Below, piece after piece: positions 17,685 to 26,446 of a stretch of 64,000 nt of DNA (position 1 is its first letter; each line of letters begins with the position of its first letter). The stretch is from positions 3,451,001 to 3,515,000 of the forward strand of contig NZ_JAGJBZ010000001.1 of the NCBI RefSeq assembly GCF_020010925.1. The letters are read 5' to 3'. This DNA comes from Streptomyces griseiscabiei (GTDB taxonomy: Bacteria > Actinomycetota > Actinomycetes > Streptomycetales > Streptomycetaceae). The notes beneath the pieces are model-generated. The model worked only from the letters and a program-made list of their open reading frames with translations, ran no database searches and was not told where the DNA came from. Both the position numbers and the translations under genes were made by a program.

Positions 17685-18605
17685 GTGCGGGTACTCGTCG
17701 CCGGGGCCACCGGAGTGGTCGGACATCCGCTGGTGGGCGCGCTGCGGGCGCGGGGCCACCGGGTGAGCGTGCTGGTACGGCCGGGCTCGCGGGCCCGCGC
17801 CCCCGAGGCGGACGAGGTGGTGGTCGCCGACGCCCTCGACCGTGACGCCGTGTCGGCGGCGGTGTCGGCCGCCCGGCCCGAGGTGGTCGTCCACCAGATG
17901 TCGGCGCTGCGACTGCTGCGGGACGACCCGCCGGCGGCCTTCGCCCTCACCACCCGGCTGCGCACCGAGGGCACCGCCCATCTGGTCGAGGCGGCACGAG
18001 CGGCCGGCGCACGCCGGCTGGTCGCCCAGTCCATCGCCTTCGCCGCGGCCCCGGCCGGGGAACCGGTCCTCGACGAGGACGCGCCCCTGTACACGGACGC
18101 CCCCGACCCCGGCTGGGCCTCGACCGTACGGGCCGTCGCCGAGCTGGAGCGGCAGGTCACCGGGAGCGGCCTGGAGGGCGTGGTGCTGCGCTACGGCACG
18201 CTCTACGGCCCCCGCACCGCGTACGCCCGGACCGGCGCCACCGCGCAGGCCGTGCTCGCCGGACGGCTGCCGCTGCCCGGCGGCGGGGCCGGGATCATGT
18301 CGTTCCTGCACATCGAGGACGCCGTGGGGGCGGCGGTGGCGGGCGTCGAGTCCGAGACCGCCGGGGTGTTCCACGCGACGGACGACGATCCGGCCCCGGC
18401 CGCGCAGTGGCTGCCGCACCTCGCCCGGACGCTCGCCGCGCCCTCCCCGCGCACGGTCCCCGCGGCCCTCGCGCCCCGTCTCCTCGGCTGGTTCATGGCC
18501 CACCAGCTCACCTCCGCGCACGGCGCCGCCAACCACCGGGCCCGCACGGCACTCGGCTGGAAGCCGGCCAGACCGAGCTGGCGCGACGGACTGGGCCAGG
18601 AATGA
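17685..18605 (+). CDS. Extended SDR / NAD-dependent epimerase-like protein lacking the YxxxK motif
   Basis: Rossmann-fold protein of 306 residues starting with the nucleotide motif VLVAGATGVVGHPL and containing LRYGTLYGPR, typical of extended short-chain dehydrogenases. At the expected catalytic position the sequence reads GWASTVRAVAELE, so the Tyr and Lys of YxxxK appear to be replaced by Ala and Arg. It starts with GTG and overlaps the flavoprotein gene by four bases. In a diazotisation-type pathway a NAD(P)H-dependent enzyme is needed to replace the diazo group by hydride; this protein is a candidate. A reductase on the polyketide chain is an alternative. Confidence 0.7.
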   Translation: MRVLVAGATGVVGHPLVGALRARGHRVSVLVRPGSRARAPEADEVVVADALDRDAVSAAVSAARPEVVVHQMSALRLLRDDPPAAFALTTRLRTEGTAHLVEAARAAGARRLVAQSIAFAAAPAGEPVLDEDAPLYTDAPDPGWASTVRAVAELERQVTGSGLEGVVLRYGTLYGPRTAYARTGATAQAVLAGRLPLPGGGAGIMSFLHIEDAVGAAVAGVESETAGVFHATDDDPAPAAQWLPHLARTLAAPSPRTVPAALAPRLLGWFMAHQLTSAHGAANHRARTALGWKPARPSWRDGLGQE

Positions 18606-20587
18606 CCGACGCCGACGACACCTCCGGGCCCGGGAGCACGACTCCGCCCGCCGGCGCCCTCACCGTCTGTGTGGTCGGTGCCGGTCCCCGGGGGCTCTCC
18701 GTGCTGGAGCGGATCAGTGCCAACGCCGGGGGGACCGTGCGGCCCGTCGAGGTGCACCTCGTGGACCCGTACCCGCCGGGCGCGGGCGCGGTCTGGCGGA
18801 CGGACCAGCCGGGCGAACTGCTGATGAACACGGTCGCCTCCCAGGTGACCCTGTTCACCGACGCGAGCGTGGACTGCGCGGGGCCGACGGTGCCGGGCCC
18901 CAGCCTGTACGAGTGGGCGTGCGCGGTCCGTGACGGAGCCTTCGACCAGGACCTCCCGCCCCGGACCCTGGACGAGGCGCGACGGCTCGGCCCCGACACC
19001 TATCCGACCCGCGCGTTCCACGGCCACTACCTGGAGTGGGTCTTCCGCCACCTGTTACGTACGGCCCCCGCCCATGTCACCGTCCACACGCACCCGACCA
19101 CCGCGGTCGCCCTCGGCGAGGAGACTCCGGACGGACCGCAGACGGTGACCCTGGCGGACGGCGAACGGCTGACCGGCGTGGACGTCGTGGTGCTGGCCCT
19201 CGGCCACGGCACCCTGACCCCGTCGCCGGAGGAACGCGCGCTGCGCTCCTTCGCCGACCGCCACGGCCTCACCTATGTGGCCCCCGCCAACCCGGCCGAC
19301 ACCGACCTGAGCGGCATCACCCCGGGCACCCCGGTCGCCCTGCGCGGCCTGGGCCTGAACTTCTTCGACTGCGTGGCCCTGCTCACCGAGGGCCGCGGCG
19401 GCACGTTCAAGGAGGGCCAGTCCGGTCTCGTCTATCTGCCGAGCGGCAACGAGCCCGTCCTGTACGCCGGTTCGCGGCGCGGCGTCCCGTACCACGCCCG
19501 GGGCGAGAACGAGAAGGGCGCCCTCGGCCGCCACGAGCCGCGCTTCCTCACCCCGGACGTCATCGCGGAGCTGCGGCGCCGGGTGGCCGACGGGCACCCC
19601 CTCGGGTTCCGCGACGCCCTGTGGCCCCTCGTCGACCGCGAGGTACGGACCGTCCACCACGAGGCCTGGATCCGAGCCGCCCGAGGACCGGAGGCGGCCG
19701 GGGAGTTCGTACGGTCGTGTCTCGCGGCCCCGGTGGACGAGGACGCGGAGGCGGCCCTGCTCGACCGGCACGGTGTCCCGGCGGACGAGCGATGGAACTG
19801 GGCGTGGATCGAACGCCCCTACGGCGAGCGGGTGTTCACCGGCCGTGCCGACTTCCGCCACTGGCTGCTGGACCATCTGCGCCGGGATGTCGCCGAGGCC
19901 CGCCTCGGCAATGTGAACGGCCCGCTGAAGGCCGCGCTGGACGCCCTGCGGGACCTCCGCAACGAGATCCGGCTCGTCGTCGACCACGGCGGGGTCTCCG
20001 GCGACTCGTACCGCGCCGAACTCGACGACTGGTACACCCCGTTGAACGCCTTCACCTCGATCGGCCCGCCCGCCTTCCGGATCGAGCAGCTGATCGCTCT
20101 GATCGAGGCGGACGTCCTGCATGTGCTGGGCCCGGGGATGCGGGTCCGCGCCTGGGCGCGGGGCGGTTCGGGCGGCTTTCTCGTGGATGCCGAACCGGTG
20201 GGCGAACCCCCGGTCCGGGTCGACGCTCTGATCGAGGCGCGGCTGCCCGCCGTCGCCCTGCGGCGCAGCGCCGACCCCCTGCTGCGGTCGCTGTTCCGGT
20301 CCGGCGCGTGCGCGCCGTACCGGCTCGGCGGCGACACGGGGTACGAGCCCGGCGGGCTGGCGGTGACCGGCGGCCCGCCCCGGCTGGTGGACGCCACGGG
20401 CCGGCCGCATCCGCGCCGGTACGCCTTCGGGGTGCCGGTGGAGGGGGTGCGCTGGGTGACGGCGGTCGGCATCAGGCCCGGCGTGGGCTCGGTGACGCTG
20501 GAGGACTCGGACGCGATCGCACGGGCGGCGCTGGGGCTCGCCCCGGTACCGGGCCGGACGGCAGACGGAGGGAGTGACGGAACGTGA
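18602..20587 (+). CDS. CreE-like flavoprotein monooxygenase (aspartate to nitrosuccinate)
   Basis: A 661-residue FAD/NAD(P)-binding protein with N-terminal dinucleotide motif VVGAGPRGLS (about residues 22-31). The stretches LLMNTVASQVTLFTDAS and GPSLYEWA resemble, from memory, the CreE/FzmM group that oxidises the amino group of L-aspartate to nitrosuccinate. The next gene is a fumarase/aspartase-superfamily lyase, the usual CreD partner, which strengthens the call. Codon 152 is TTA (19055-19057). The ATG overlaps the SDR stop and its own stop overlaps the lyase GTG. Another amine oxygenase role cannot be excluded. Confidence 0.68.
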   Translation: MTDADDTSGPGSTTPPAGALTVCVVGAGPRGLSVLERISANAGGTVRPVEVHLVDPYPPGAGAVWRTDQPGELLMNTVASQVTLFTDASVDCAGPTVPGPSLYEWACAVRDGAFDQDLPPRTLDEARRLGPDTYPTRAFHGHYLEWVFRHLLRTAPAHVTVHTHPTTAVALGEETPDGPQTVTLADGERLTGVDVVVLALGHGTLTPSPEERALRSFADRHGLTYVAPANPADTDLSGITPGTPVALRGLGLNFFDCVALLTEGRGGTFKEGQSGLVYLPSGNEPVLYAGSRRGVPYHARGENEKGALGRHEPRFLTPDVIAELRRRVADGHPLGFRDALWPLVDREVRTVHHEAWIRAARGPEAAGEFVRSCLAAPVDEDAEAALLDRHGVPADERWNWAWIERPYGERVFTGRADFRHWLLDHLRRDVAEARLGNVNGPLKAALDALRDLRNEIRLVVDHGGVSGDSYRAELDDWYTPLNAFTSIGPPAFRIEQLIALIEADVLHVLGPGMRVRAWARGGSGGFLVDAEPVGEPPVRVDALIEARLPAVALRRSADPLLRSLFRSGACAPYRLGGDTGYEPGGLAVTGGPPRLVDATGRPHPRRYAFGVPVEGVRWVTAVGIRPGVGSVTLEDSDAIARAALGLAPVPGRTADGGSDGT

Positions 20588-22035
20588 ACGCGATGTCCGT
20601 GGGCACCGACGCGGGCCTGCTCGCCCCCACCTGGGCCGGTACGCCCGTCGCGGCGGAGGTGACCGACGAGGCGTGGCTGCAGGCCATGCTGGACGCCGAG
20701 GTGGCGCTGGCCCGGGCCCAGCACGCGGTCGGCCTGGCACCGGCCGCCGCCGTGGAGACGATCGCCTCGGCGGCCCGGGTGGAACGGCTCGACCTGCCCG
20801 CCCTGGCCCGCGCCGCCCGGGCCGCCGCCAATCCGGTGGTCGCGCTGGTGACCGCCTTCACCGAGGTCGTCGCGGCGGAGGATCCGGCCGCCGCGGAGTA
20901 TGTGCACCGGGGGTCCACGAGTCAGGACATCCTGGACTCGGCGGCGATGCTGATCGGCCGCCGGGTCCTCGGTCTGATCGAGGGGGACCTGTCACGGGTC
21001 GCCGCGGCCTTCGCCGCCCTGGCCGGCACCCATCGGCACACCGTCCTCGCCGGACGCACCCTGGCCCAGCACGCCGTGCCGACGACCTTCGGGCTGAAGG
21101 CGGCGGGCTGGCTGGAGCTGGCCGTCGACGCGACGGTGCGGGTACGGGCGGTGGCGTCCGGGCTTCCGGCGCAACTGGGCGGAGCGGGCGGGACGTTGGC
21201 CGCGTACCGGGAGTACGCGGTGGTGGATCGTGCGGGCCGCCCGGAGGCGGACGTCCACGGGGAGGGCGGTCTGGAACTCCTCGGCCCCTTCTCCGCCGCC
21301 CTCGGTCTCGCCGAGCCCACCCTCCCCTGGCACACCGTCCGTACACCCGTCGCCGAACTCGGGGCCGTGCTCCAGCTCGTCACCGGGGCGCTCGGGAAGT
21401 TCGCGCTGGATGTGGGGACGCTGTCCCGTACCGAGATCGGTGAGCTGTCCGAGCCGGCGGGGGCCGGGCGCGGTGCCTCCTCGGCCATGCCGCAGAAGGT
21501 GAACCCCGCGCTGGCCACGCTGATCGTGTCGGCCGCCCGGCAGGTCCCCGCGCACGCACTGGTCCTCGCGCAGTGTCTGCTCGCCGAGGACGAACGGCCC
21601 GCCGGGGCGTGGCACGCCGAGTGGCAGCCGCTGCGGGAGGCGTTGCGGCTGGCGGGCGGGGCCGCGCACACCGCCGTCGAGCTGGCGGAGGGCCTGGTCG
21701 TCCATCCGGGGCGTATGCGGGCCAATCTCGATCTGACCGGGGGTGCCATCGTCGCCGAACGGCTGGCCGTGGTCCTGGCCCCGGTGCTCGGCAAGGCCCG
21801 CGCGAAGAAGGTGCTGACCGCGGCGTCGGCCGCGGCGTCCGGCACCGGCCGGCCCCTGCGCGAGGTGCTGCTCGCCGACCCCGAGCTGTCCGCCCGGTTC
21901 ACCTCCGACCGGCTGGCGGAACTGCTCGACCCGGTCCGCTACACGGGCGCGGCCGACGCCCTGATCGACCGCGCCCTGCACCGGTACGCGGACGTGCGCG
22001 ACCACCACGAGACGACCGGCGGAGGAACCCTGTGA
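20584..22035 (+). CDS. CreD-like nitrosuccinate lyase (fumarase/aspartase superfamily)
   Basis: Lyase of 483 residues resembling adenylosuccinate lyase and 3-carboxymuconate cycloisomerase. The superfamily signature SSAMPQKVNP is present at about residues 300-309 together with the substrate-loop HRGSTSQDILDS. Beside a CreE-like oxygenase, the expected reaction is elimination of nitrous acid from nitrosuccinate, leaving fumarate. It starts at a GTG overlapping the flavoprotein stop; an ATG four codons on is an alternative. A catabolic cycloisomerase is possible by sequence alone but there are no protocatechuate-pathway genes nearby. Confidence 0.7.
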   Translation: MNAMSVGTDAGLLAPTWAGTPVAAEVTDEAWLQAMLDAEVALARAQHAVGLAPAAAVETIASAARVERLDLPALARAARAAANPVVALVTAFTEVVAAEDPAAAEYVHRGSTSQDILDSAAMLIGRRVLGLIEGDLSRVAAAFAALAGTHRHTVLAGRTLAQHAVPTTFGLKAAGWLELAVDATVRVRAVASGLPAQLGGAGGTLAAYREYAVVDRAGRPEADVHGEGGLELLGPFSAALGLAEPTLPWHTVRTPVAELGAVLQLVTGALGKFALDVGTLSRTEIGELSEPAGAGRGASSAMPQKVNPALATLIVSAARQVPAHALVLAQCLLAEDERPAGAWHAEWQPLREALRLAGGAAHTAVELAEGLVVHPGRMRANLDLTGGAIVAERLAVVLAPVLGKARAKKVLTAASAAASGTGRPLREVLLADPELSARFTSDRLAELLDPVRYTGAADALIDRALHRYADVRDHHETTGGGTL

Positions 22036-23597
22036 GCACCGTGAGCCGGACGACCGGGACCCCGGAGGTCGCTCCACCCACCCGCTCCTGGCCGGTCCTG
22101 CTGATCGTGGTCTGCGCGCAGATGCTGATCTGGCTGGACACCTCGATCCTCAATGTCGCCGTCACCACCCTCGCCGACCCGGTGGACGGCCTCGGCGCGA
22201 CCCCCGGCGAACTGGAGTGGGTGGCGAGCGCCTACACCCTGGTCGTCGCCTGCACCCTCTTCGCGGGCGGCGCGCTCGCCGACCGGTTCGGCCCCCGGAA
22301 GACCCTGCTCGCCGGGCTCGCGCTGATCGGCGTGGCCTCCGGCGCGGGCGCCTTCGTGGACAGCCCGGCCTGGCTGATCGTGGCGCGGGCCTTCATGGGC
22401 GCGGGCAGCGGCCTGCTGATGCCGGCGACGCTGACGGTGATCGTGCAGAGCACCCCGGAGGAGAAACGCACCCGGGCGATCGCCGTCTGGAGCTCGTCGA
22501 GCGGTCTCGGCGTGGCCGTCGGCCCCGTCGCGGGCGGCGCGCTGCTCAGCCACTTCTGGTGGGGTTCGGTGTTCCTCGTCAACGTGCCCATCGTCGCCCT
22601 GTGTCTGCTGGCGGTCCTGGTGGTCGTGCCCGACCTGGGCGGTTCCCACCGCCGGGTGCTCGACCTGCCGGGCCTCGCCCTGTCGGTGATCGGCCTGGGC
22701 GGCGTGGTCTACGGCATCATCGAACTCGGCGGCGGCAGCGCCTGGTACGGCCCGCGTGTGCTCCTGCCCCTGGTCCTGGGCTGTGTCGTCCTGGCGGTCT
22801 TCGTCGCCGGTCAGCGCCGGTCGGCGACGCCCAGCCTGGATCTGCGGCTCTTCCGGCAGCCCGGTTTCACGGCGGGCAGCGTGGTCCTGCTGATCGCCTT
22901 CATGGCGCTGGCCGGTCACCTGTTCTACGCGGCCTTCTATCTCCAGGGTCCTCGCGGTCTCTCTCCCGCCGATGCCGGCACCGTGATGATCGCCGCCGCC
23001 GTCGGCATCGTCCTGGGCAGCCAGGCCTCCCCGGCGCTGAGCCGTCGGCTGTCGGCCCGCTGGACGGTCGCGTCCGGCGTCCTTGCCACCGCCGTCACCT
23101 ACGTCGCCTACGCCTGGCTCGACGGGCACACCCCGCTGTGGATCGTGGCCGTACTGCTGTGGGTCCAGGGCTTCGGCATGGGCCTGGTCGGCACCCCGGT
23201 CACCGCCGTGATGATGCGCGGGGTGCCGCCGCAGCTCGCGGGCGCCGGGTCGGCCGTCAACAGTGTCACCCGGCAGGTCGGCGGCACCCTCGGCGTGGCG
23301 ATGGCCGGCTCGGTCCTCTCCGCCGTCTACCGGGACCGGATGGCCGACGCCGAACTCCCCTCCCCCGCCCAGGGGTTGTCCCCGGCCGCCGAGGAGGAGG
23401 CCCGTACCTCCGCCGAGGCCGCCCGTTCCCTGGCCGACTCCCTGAACCTGCCCGAACTGACGACCGCGGCCGACCACGCCTTCCTCGACGCCATGCACAC
23501 CGCCACACTCTCCGTCGCCGCCCTCGCCCTCATCGGCTCCGCCGTGGCCCTCCTGGGCCTGCGCACCCGTACCGCGTCCGAACACGGAAGCCCCTGA
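22032..23597 (+). CDS. MFS exporter, DHA2 (EmrB/QacA) family
   Basis: Drug:H+ antiporter-2 type permease of 521 residues, about 14 membrane segments. Motif A is GALADRFGPRKTLL and motif C-like sequence GLGVAVGPVAGG follows helix 5. The GTG start overlaps the lyase stop. Such proteins commonly export the product of the cluster in which they lie; here it is the last gene of the continuous overlapping operon that begins at the aldolase, so product export and self-protection is the likely job. A helical C-terminal insert (about residues 436-477, Ala/Glu-rich) precedes the last helix. Confidence 0.85.
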   Translation: MSTVSRTTGTPEVAPPTRSWPVLLIVVCAQMLIWLDTSILNVAVTTLADPVDGLGATPGELEWVASAYTLVVACTLFAGGALADRFGPRKTLLAGLALIGVASGAGAFVDSPAWLIVARAFMGAGSGLLMPATLTVIVQSTPEEKRTRAIAVWSSSSGLGVAVGPVAGGALLSHFWWGSVFLVNVPIVALCLLAVLVVVPDLGGSHRRVLDLPGLALSVIGLGGVVYGIIELGGGSAWYGPRVLLPLVLGCVVLAVFVAGQRRSATPSLDLRLFRQPGFTAGSVVLLIAFMALAGHLFYAAFYLQGPRGLSPADAGTVMIAAAVGIVLGSQASPALSRRLSARWTVASGVLATAVTYVAYAWLDGHTPLWIVAVLLWVQGFGMGLVGTPVTAVMMRGVPPQLAGAGSAVNSVTRQVGGTLGVAMAGSVLSAVYRDRMADAELPSPAQGLSPAAEEEARTSAEAARSLADSLNLPELTTAADHAFLDAMHTATLSVAALALIGSAVALLGLRTRTASEHGSP

Positions 23598-23609
23598 CAA
23601 CAGGAATCA

Positions 23610-23850
23610 GGACCTGGGCCTTTCAGGGGCACGGGACCTGGCCCTTTGAGGGACGCACTCCCGGGTCCTTCGGGCCGACAGGACCCGGCCTTTCGGAGGC
23701 GCAGTCCCCGGTCCTTCAGGCCGACAGGACCCGGCCTTTCGGAGGCGCGGGGCCTGGCCTGTCAGGCCCGCAGAACCTGGCCTGTCAGGCCCGCAGGGCC
23801 TGATCTTTCAGGGGCGCGGGGAACTGCGCGAGAAGCCCCACCGGGCCGCA
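23610..23850. repeat. Degenerate tandem array with a roughly 23-base period
   Basis: About nine imperfect units fill the gap between the exporter and fabG-like genes. Two adjacent copies of TGGCCTGTCAGGCCCGCAG (23-base period, around 23755-23800) and two near-identical 46-base copies containing CCGACAGGACCCGGCC (around 23664-23755) are the clearest. The array ends in TTTCAGGGGCGCGGGGAACT, half of the Streptomyces inverted repeat also present at 7216-7277, from which the units may derive. No coding signal is seen. The stretch 23598-23899 holds nothing else. Confidence 0.65.
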
Positions 23851-23899
23851 CCCGACAACGCACCTCACTCCCCTCCCCCCACGCCCATAGAGAGATCCC

Positions 23900-24616
23900 A
23901 TGACACGACCCACCCCCCGCTCGGTCCTGATCACCGGCGGCAACAGAGGCCTAGGACTCGCCATGGCCCACCATTTCGCCGCCGCCGGAGACAGAGTCAC
24001 CGTCACCTACCGCGGCACCGAACCCCCCACCACCGACCGCTTCCTCGCCGTACGGTGCGACGTGACCGACACCGACCAGGTCGACCAGGCCTTCAAGGAG
24101 GCCGAGACGGCCCACGGCCCGGTCACCGTCCTGGTCGCCAACGCGGGCGCCACACAGGACCGGCTGCTGGTGCGGATGACGGAGGAGGACTTCGCCTCGA
24201 TCGTCGACACCAACCTCACCGGCGCCTTCCGGGTGGCCCGGCGCGCGGTGCGGGGCATGCTCCGCACGGGCCACGGCCGTATCGTCCTGGTCTCCTCCAC
24301 GGCCGCCCTGCGCGGCGCCCCCGGCCAGACCAACTACGCGGCGGCCAAGGCCGGCCTCATCGGCTTCGCCCGCGCCCTCACCCAGGAACTCGGCCCCCGC
24401 GACATCACCTGCAACGTCGTCGCCCCCGGCCTCACCGAGACCGACATGAGCCGCGCCCTCACCCCGGAACAGCGCCGTGATCTGCTGCGCACCACCCCCG
24501 CCGGGCGCACGGGCACCCCCGAGGAGGTCGCCGACGCGGTGGCCTTCCTGGCCGGCGCCGGTTATGTGCGCGGCGCCGTGATCCCGGTCGACGGGGGCGC
24601 CGGGCTGGGCCACTGA
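23900..24616 (+). CDS. FabG-type 3-oxoacyl-ACP reductase
   Basis: Classical short-chain dehydrogenase, 238 residues, with cofactor motif GGNRGLGLAM (residues about 13-22), VANAG, active-site Ser in LVSSTAAL and the intact YAAAK catalytic pair, ending in VDGGAGLGH. This fits NADPH reduction of a carrier-bound beta-keto group, the step expected after the ketosynthase. It is separated from the exporter by a repeat array, so it may have its own promoter, but an inverted repeat before the pgi gene marks it as the last gene of the accessory block. It could also serve fatty acid synthesis. Confidence 0.85.
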   Translation: MTRPTPRSVLITGGNRGLGLAMAHHFAAAGDRVTVTYRGTEPPTTDRFLAVRCDVTDTDQVDQAFKEAETAHGPVTVLVANAGATQDRLLVRMTEEDFASIVDTNLTGAFRVARRAVRGMLRTGHGRIVLVSSTAALRGAPGQTNYAAAKAGLIGFARALTQELGPRDITCNVVAPGLTETDMSRALTPEQRRDLLRTTPAGRTGTPEEVADAVAFLAGAGYVRGAVIPVDGGAGLGH

Positions 24617-24654
24617 GCCCGCACGAGGCCCGGGCCCGCCGGACCGCCCGGACC

Positions 24655-24695
24655 GGTGGGGAAGTGGACGTCGCGCGGCCGCCCGCTTCCCCACC
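24655..24695. terminator. Bidirectional terminator between fabG-like gene and pgi
   Basis: GGTGGGGAAG (24655-24664) pairs perfectly with CTTCCCCACC (24686-24695) across a 21-base GC-rich loop, in the gap between two convergent genes. No T run follows, as is common in Streptomyces. Confidence 0.65.
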
Positions 24696-24720
24696 CCTGC
24701 TCGCTCCCCCCTCGCGACCG

Positions 24721-26373
24721 CTACCGCCCGCGCAGCGTCCGGTACTTGGCGACCAGTGCCCTCGTGGACGCGTCGAGGCCCGCCACCTCGGCTCCCTCGG
24801 TCAGCGCGGGCTCGACACGCTTGGCGAGGACCTTGCCCAGTTCGACGCCCCACTGGTCGAAGGAGTCGATGTTCCAGACGGCGCCCTGGACGAACACCTT
24901 GTGCTCGTACAGCGCGATCAGCTGGCCGAGGACCGAGGGGGTCAGCTCCTTCGCCAGGATCGTGGTCGTCGGGTGGTTCCCCTGGAACGTCTTGTGCGGC
25001 ACCAGCTCCTCCGCGACGCCCTCGGCCCGTACCTCGTCGGGCGTCTTGCCGAAGGCCAGCGCCTGGGTCTGGGCGAAGAAGTTGGCCATCAGCAGGTCGT
25101 GCTGGGCCTTCAGCGTGTCGCTCAGCTCGGCGACCGGCTCGGCGAAGCCGATGAAGTCCGCCGGGATCAGCTTGGTGCCCTGGTGGATCAACTGGTAGTA
25201 CGCGTGCTGGCCGTTCGTCCCCGGCGTGCCCCACACCACCGGCCCGGTCTGCCACTCCACCGGCACCCCGTCCCGGCCCACGTACTTGCCGTTGGACTCC
25301 ATGTCCAACTGCTGCAGGTAGGCCGTGAACTTGGACAGGTAGTGGCTGTACGGCAGCACCGCGTGGGACTGCGCGTCGTGGAAGTTGCCGTACCAGATGC
25401 CCAACAGGCCGAGTAGCAGCGGCACGTTGGACTCGGCGGGCGCGGTGCGGAAGTGCTCGTCGACCAGGTGGAACCCGTCGAGCATCTCCCGGAAGCGGTC
25501 CGGCCCGATCGCGATCATCAGGGACAGACCGATCGCCGAGTCGTAGGAGTACCGTCCGCCGACCCAGTCCCAGAACTCGAACATGTTGGCCGTGTCGATG
25601 CCGAAGTCCGACACCTTCTGGGCGTTCGTCGACAGCGCCACGAAGTGCTTGGCGACGGCCTCGGGGCCGGCCTTCAGTTCGGTGAGCAGCCAGTCGCGCG
25701 CGGAGGTCGCGTTGGTGATCGTCTCGATCGTGGTGAACGTCTTGGAGGCGATGATGAAGAGCGTCTCCGCCGCGTCCAGGTCACGGACCGCCTCGTGCAG
25801 GTCGGCCCCGTCCACGTTGGACACGAAACGGACCGTCAGATCGCGGTCGGTGAAGGAGCGCAGTACCTCGTAGGCCATCGCCGGGCCCAGGTCGGAGCCA
25901 CCGATACCGATGTTGACGACGTTCTTGATGCGGCGGCCGGTGTGCCCGGTCCACTCTCCGGAGCGGATGCGCTCGGCGAAGGCGGCCATCTTGTCGAGGA
26001 CGGCGTGCACCGCCGGCACCACGTTCTCGCCGTCGACCTCGATCACCGCGCCGCGCGGGGCGCGCAGCGCGGTGTGCAGGACGGCGCGGTCCTCGGTGGT
26101 GTTGATCTTCTCACCGCGGAACATGGCGTCCCGCAGCCCGAACACGTCGGTGGCGGCGGCCAGCTCGCGCAGCAGCCGCAGCGTCTCGTCGGTGACCAGA
26201 TGCTTGGAGTAGTCGACGTGCAGATCGCCGACCTCCAGTGTGTAGCCGGCGCCGCGCTCCGGGTCGGCCGCGAACAGCTCGCGCAGCTGTACCTCGCCCT
26301 GCTCCTCCCGGTGCTCGGCCAGCGCGGTCCACTCGGGCGTCTGGTTGAGCCGGGTACGGCTTTCTGCGTTCAT
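24721..26373 (-). CDS. pgi: Glucose-6-phosphate isomerase
   Basis: Interconverts glucose-6-phosphate and fructose-6-phosphate, linking the pentose phosphate genes to glycolysis. The 550-residue protein has the sugar-phosphate motifs [11 protein letters not shown] and [12 protein letters not shown], the catalytic Glu region [15 protein letters not shown] and the His-containing [15 protein letters not shown]. The ATG gives [11 protein letters not shown], the usual N-terminus. It is transcribed alone, facing the accessory block. Confidence 0.97.
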   Translation of the reverse strand: MNAESRTRLNQTPEWTALAEHREEQGEVQLRELFAADPERGAGYTLEVGDLHVDYSKHLVTDETLRLLRELAAATDVFGLRDAMFRGEKINTTEDRAVLHTALRAPRGAVIEVDGENVVPAVHAVLDKMAAFAERIRSGEWTGHTGRRIKNVVNIGIGGSDLGPAMAYEVLRSFTDRDLTVRFVSNVDGADLHEAVRDLDAAETLFIIASKTFTTIETITNATSARDWLLTELKAGPEAVAKHFVALSTNAQKVSDFGIDTANMFEFWDWVGGRYSYDSAIGLSLMIAIGPDRFREMLDGFHLVDEHFRTAPAESNVPLLLGLLGIWYGNFHDAQSHAVLPYSHYLSKFTAYLQQLDMESNGKYVGRDGVPVEWQTGPVVWGTPGTNGQHAYYQLIHQGTKLIPADFIGFAEPVAELSDTLKAQHDLLMANFFAQTQALAFGKTPDEVRAEGVAEELVPHKTFQGNHPTTTILAKELTPSVLGQLIALYEHKVFVQGAVWNIDSFDQWGVELGKVLAKRVEPALTEGAEVAGLDASTRALVAKYRTLRGR

Positions 26374-26446
26374 CTCGGACTTCAGCCTTCTTTCCTACCT
26401 GGTCCTGCGTGCGTACCTTGCCCCGCTGCCGTTCCAACCTAATTGA

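Noticed and set aside
20584..22035. Protocatechuate-pathway cycloisomerase
   Set aside because: The fold fits, but no other pca gene is near and the gene overlaps a CreE-like oxygenase, which favours a CreD-type role.
23610..23850. Possible CRISPR array
   Set aside because: The units are contiguous and degenerate with a 23-base period, have no unique spacers, and no cas genes are near.
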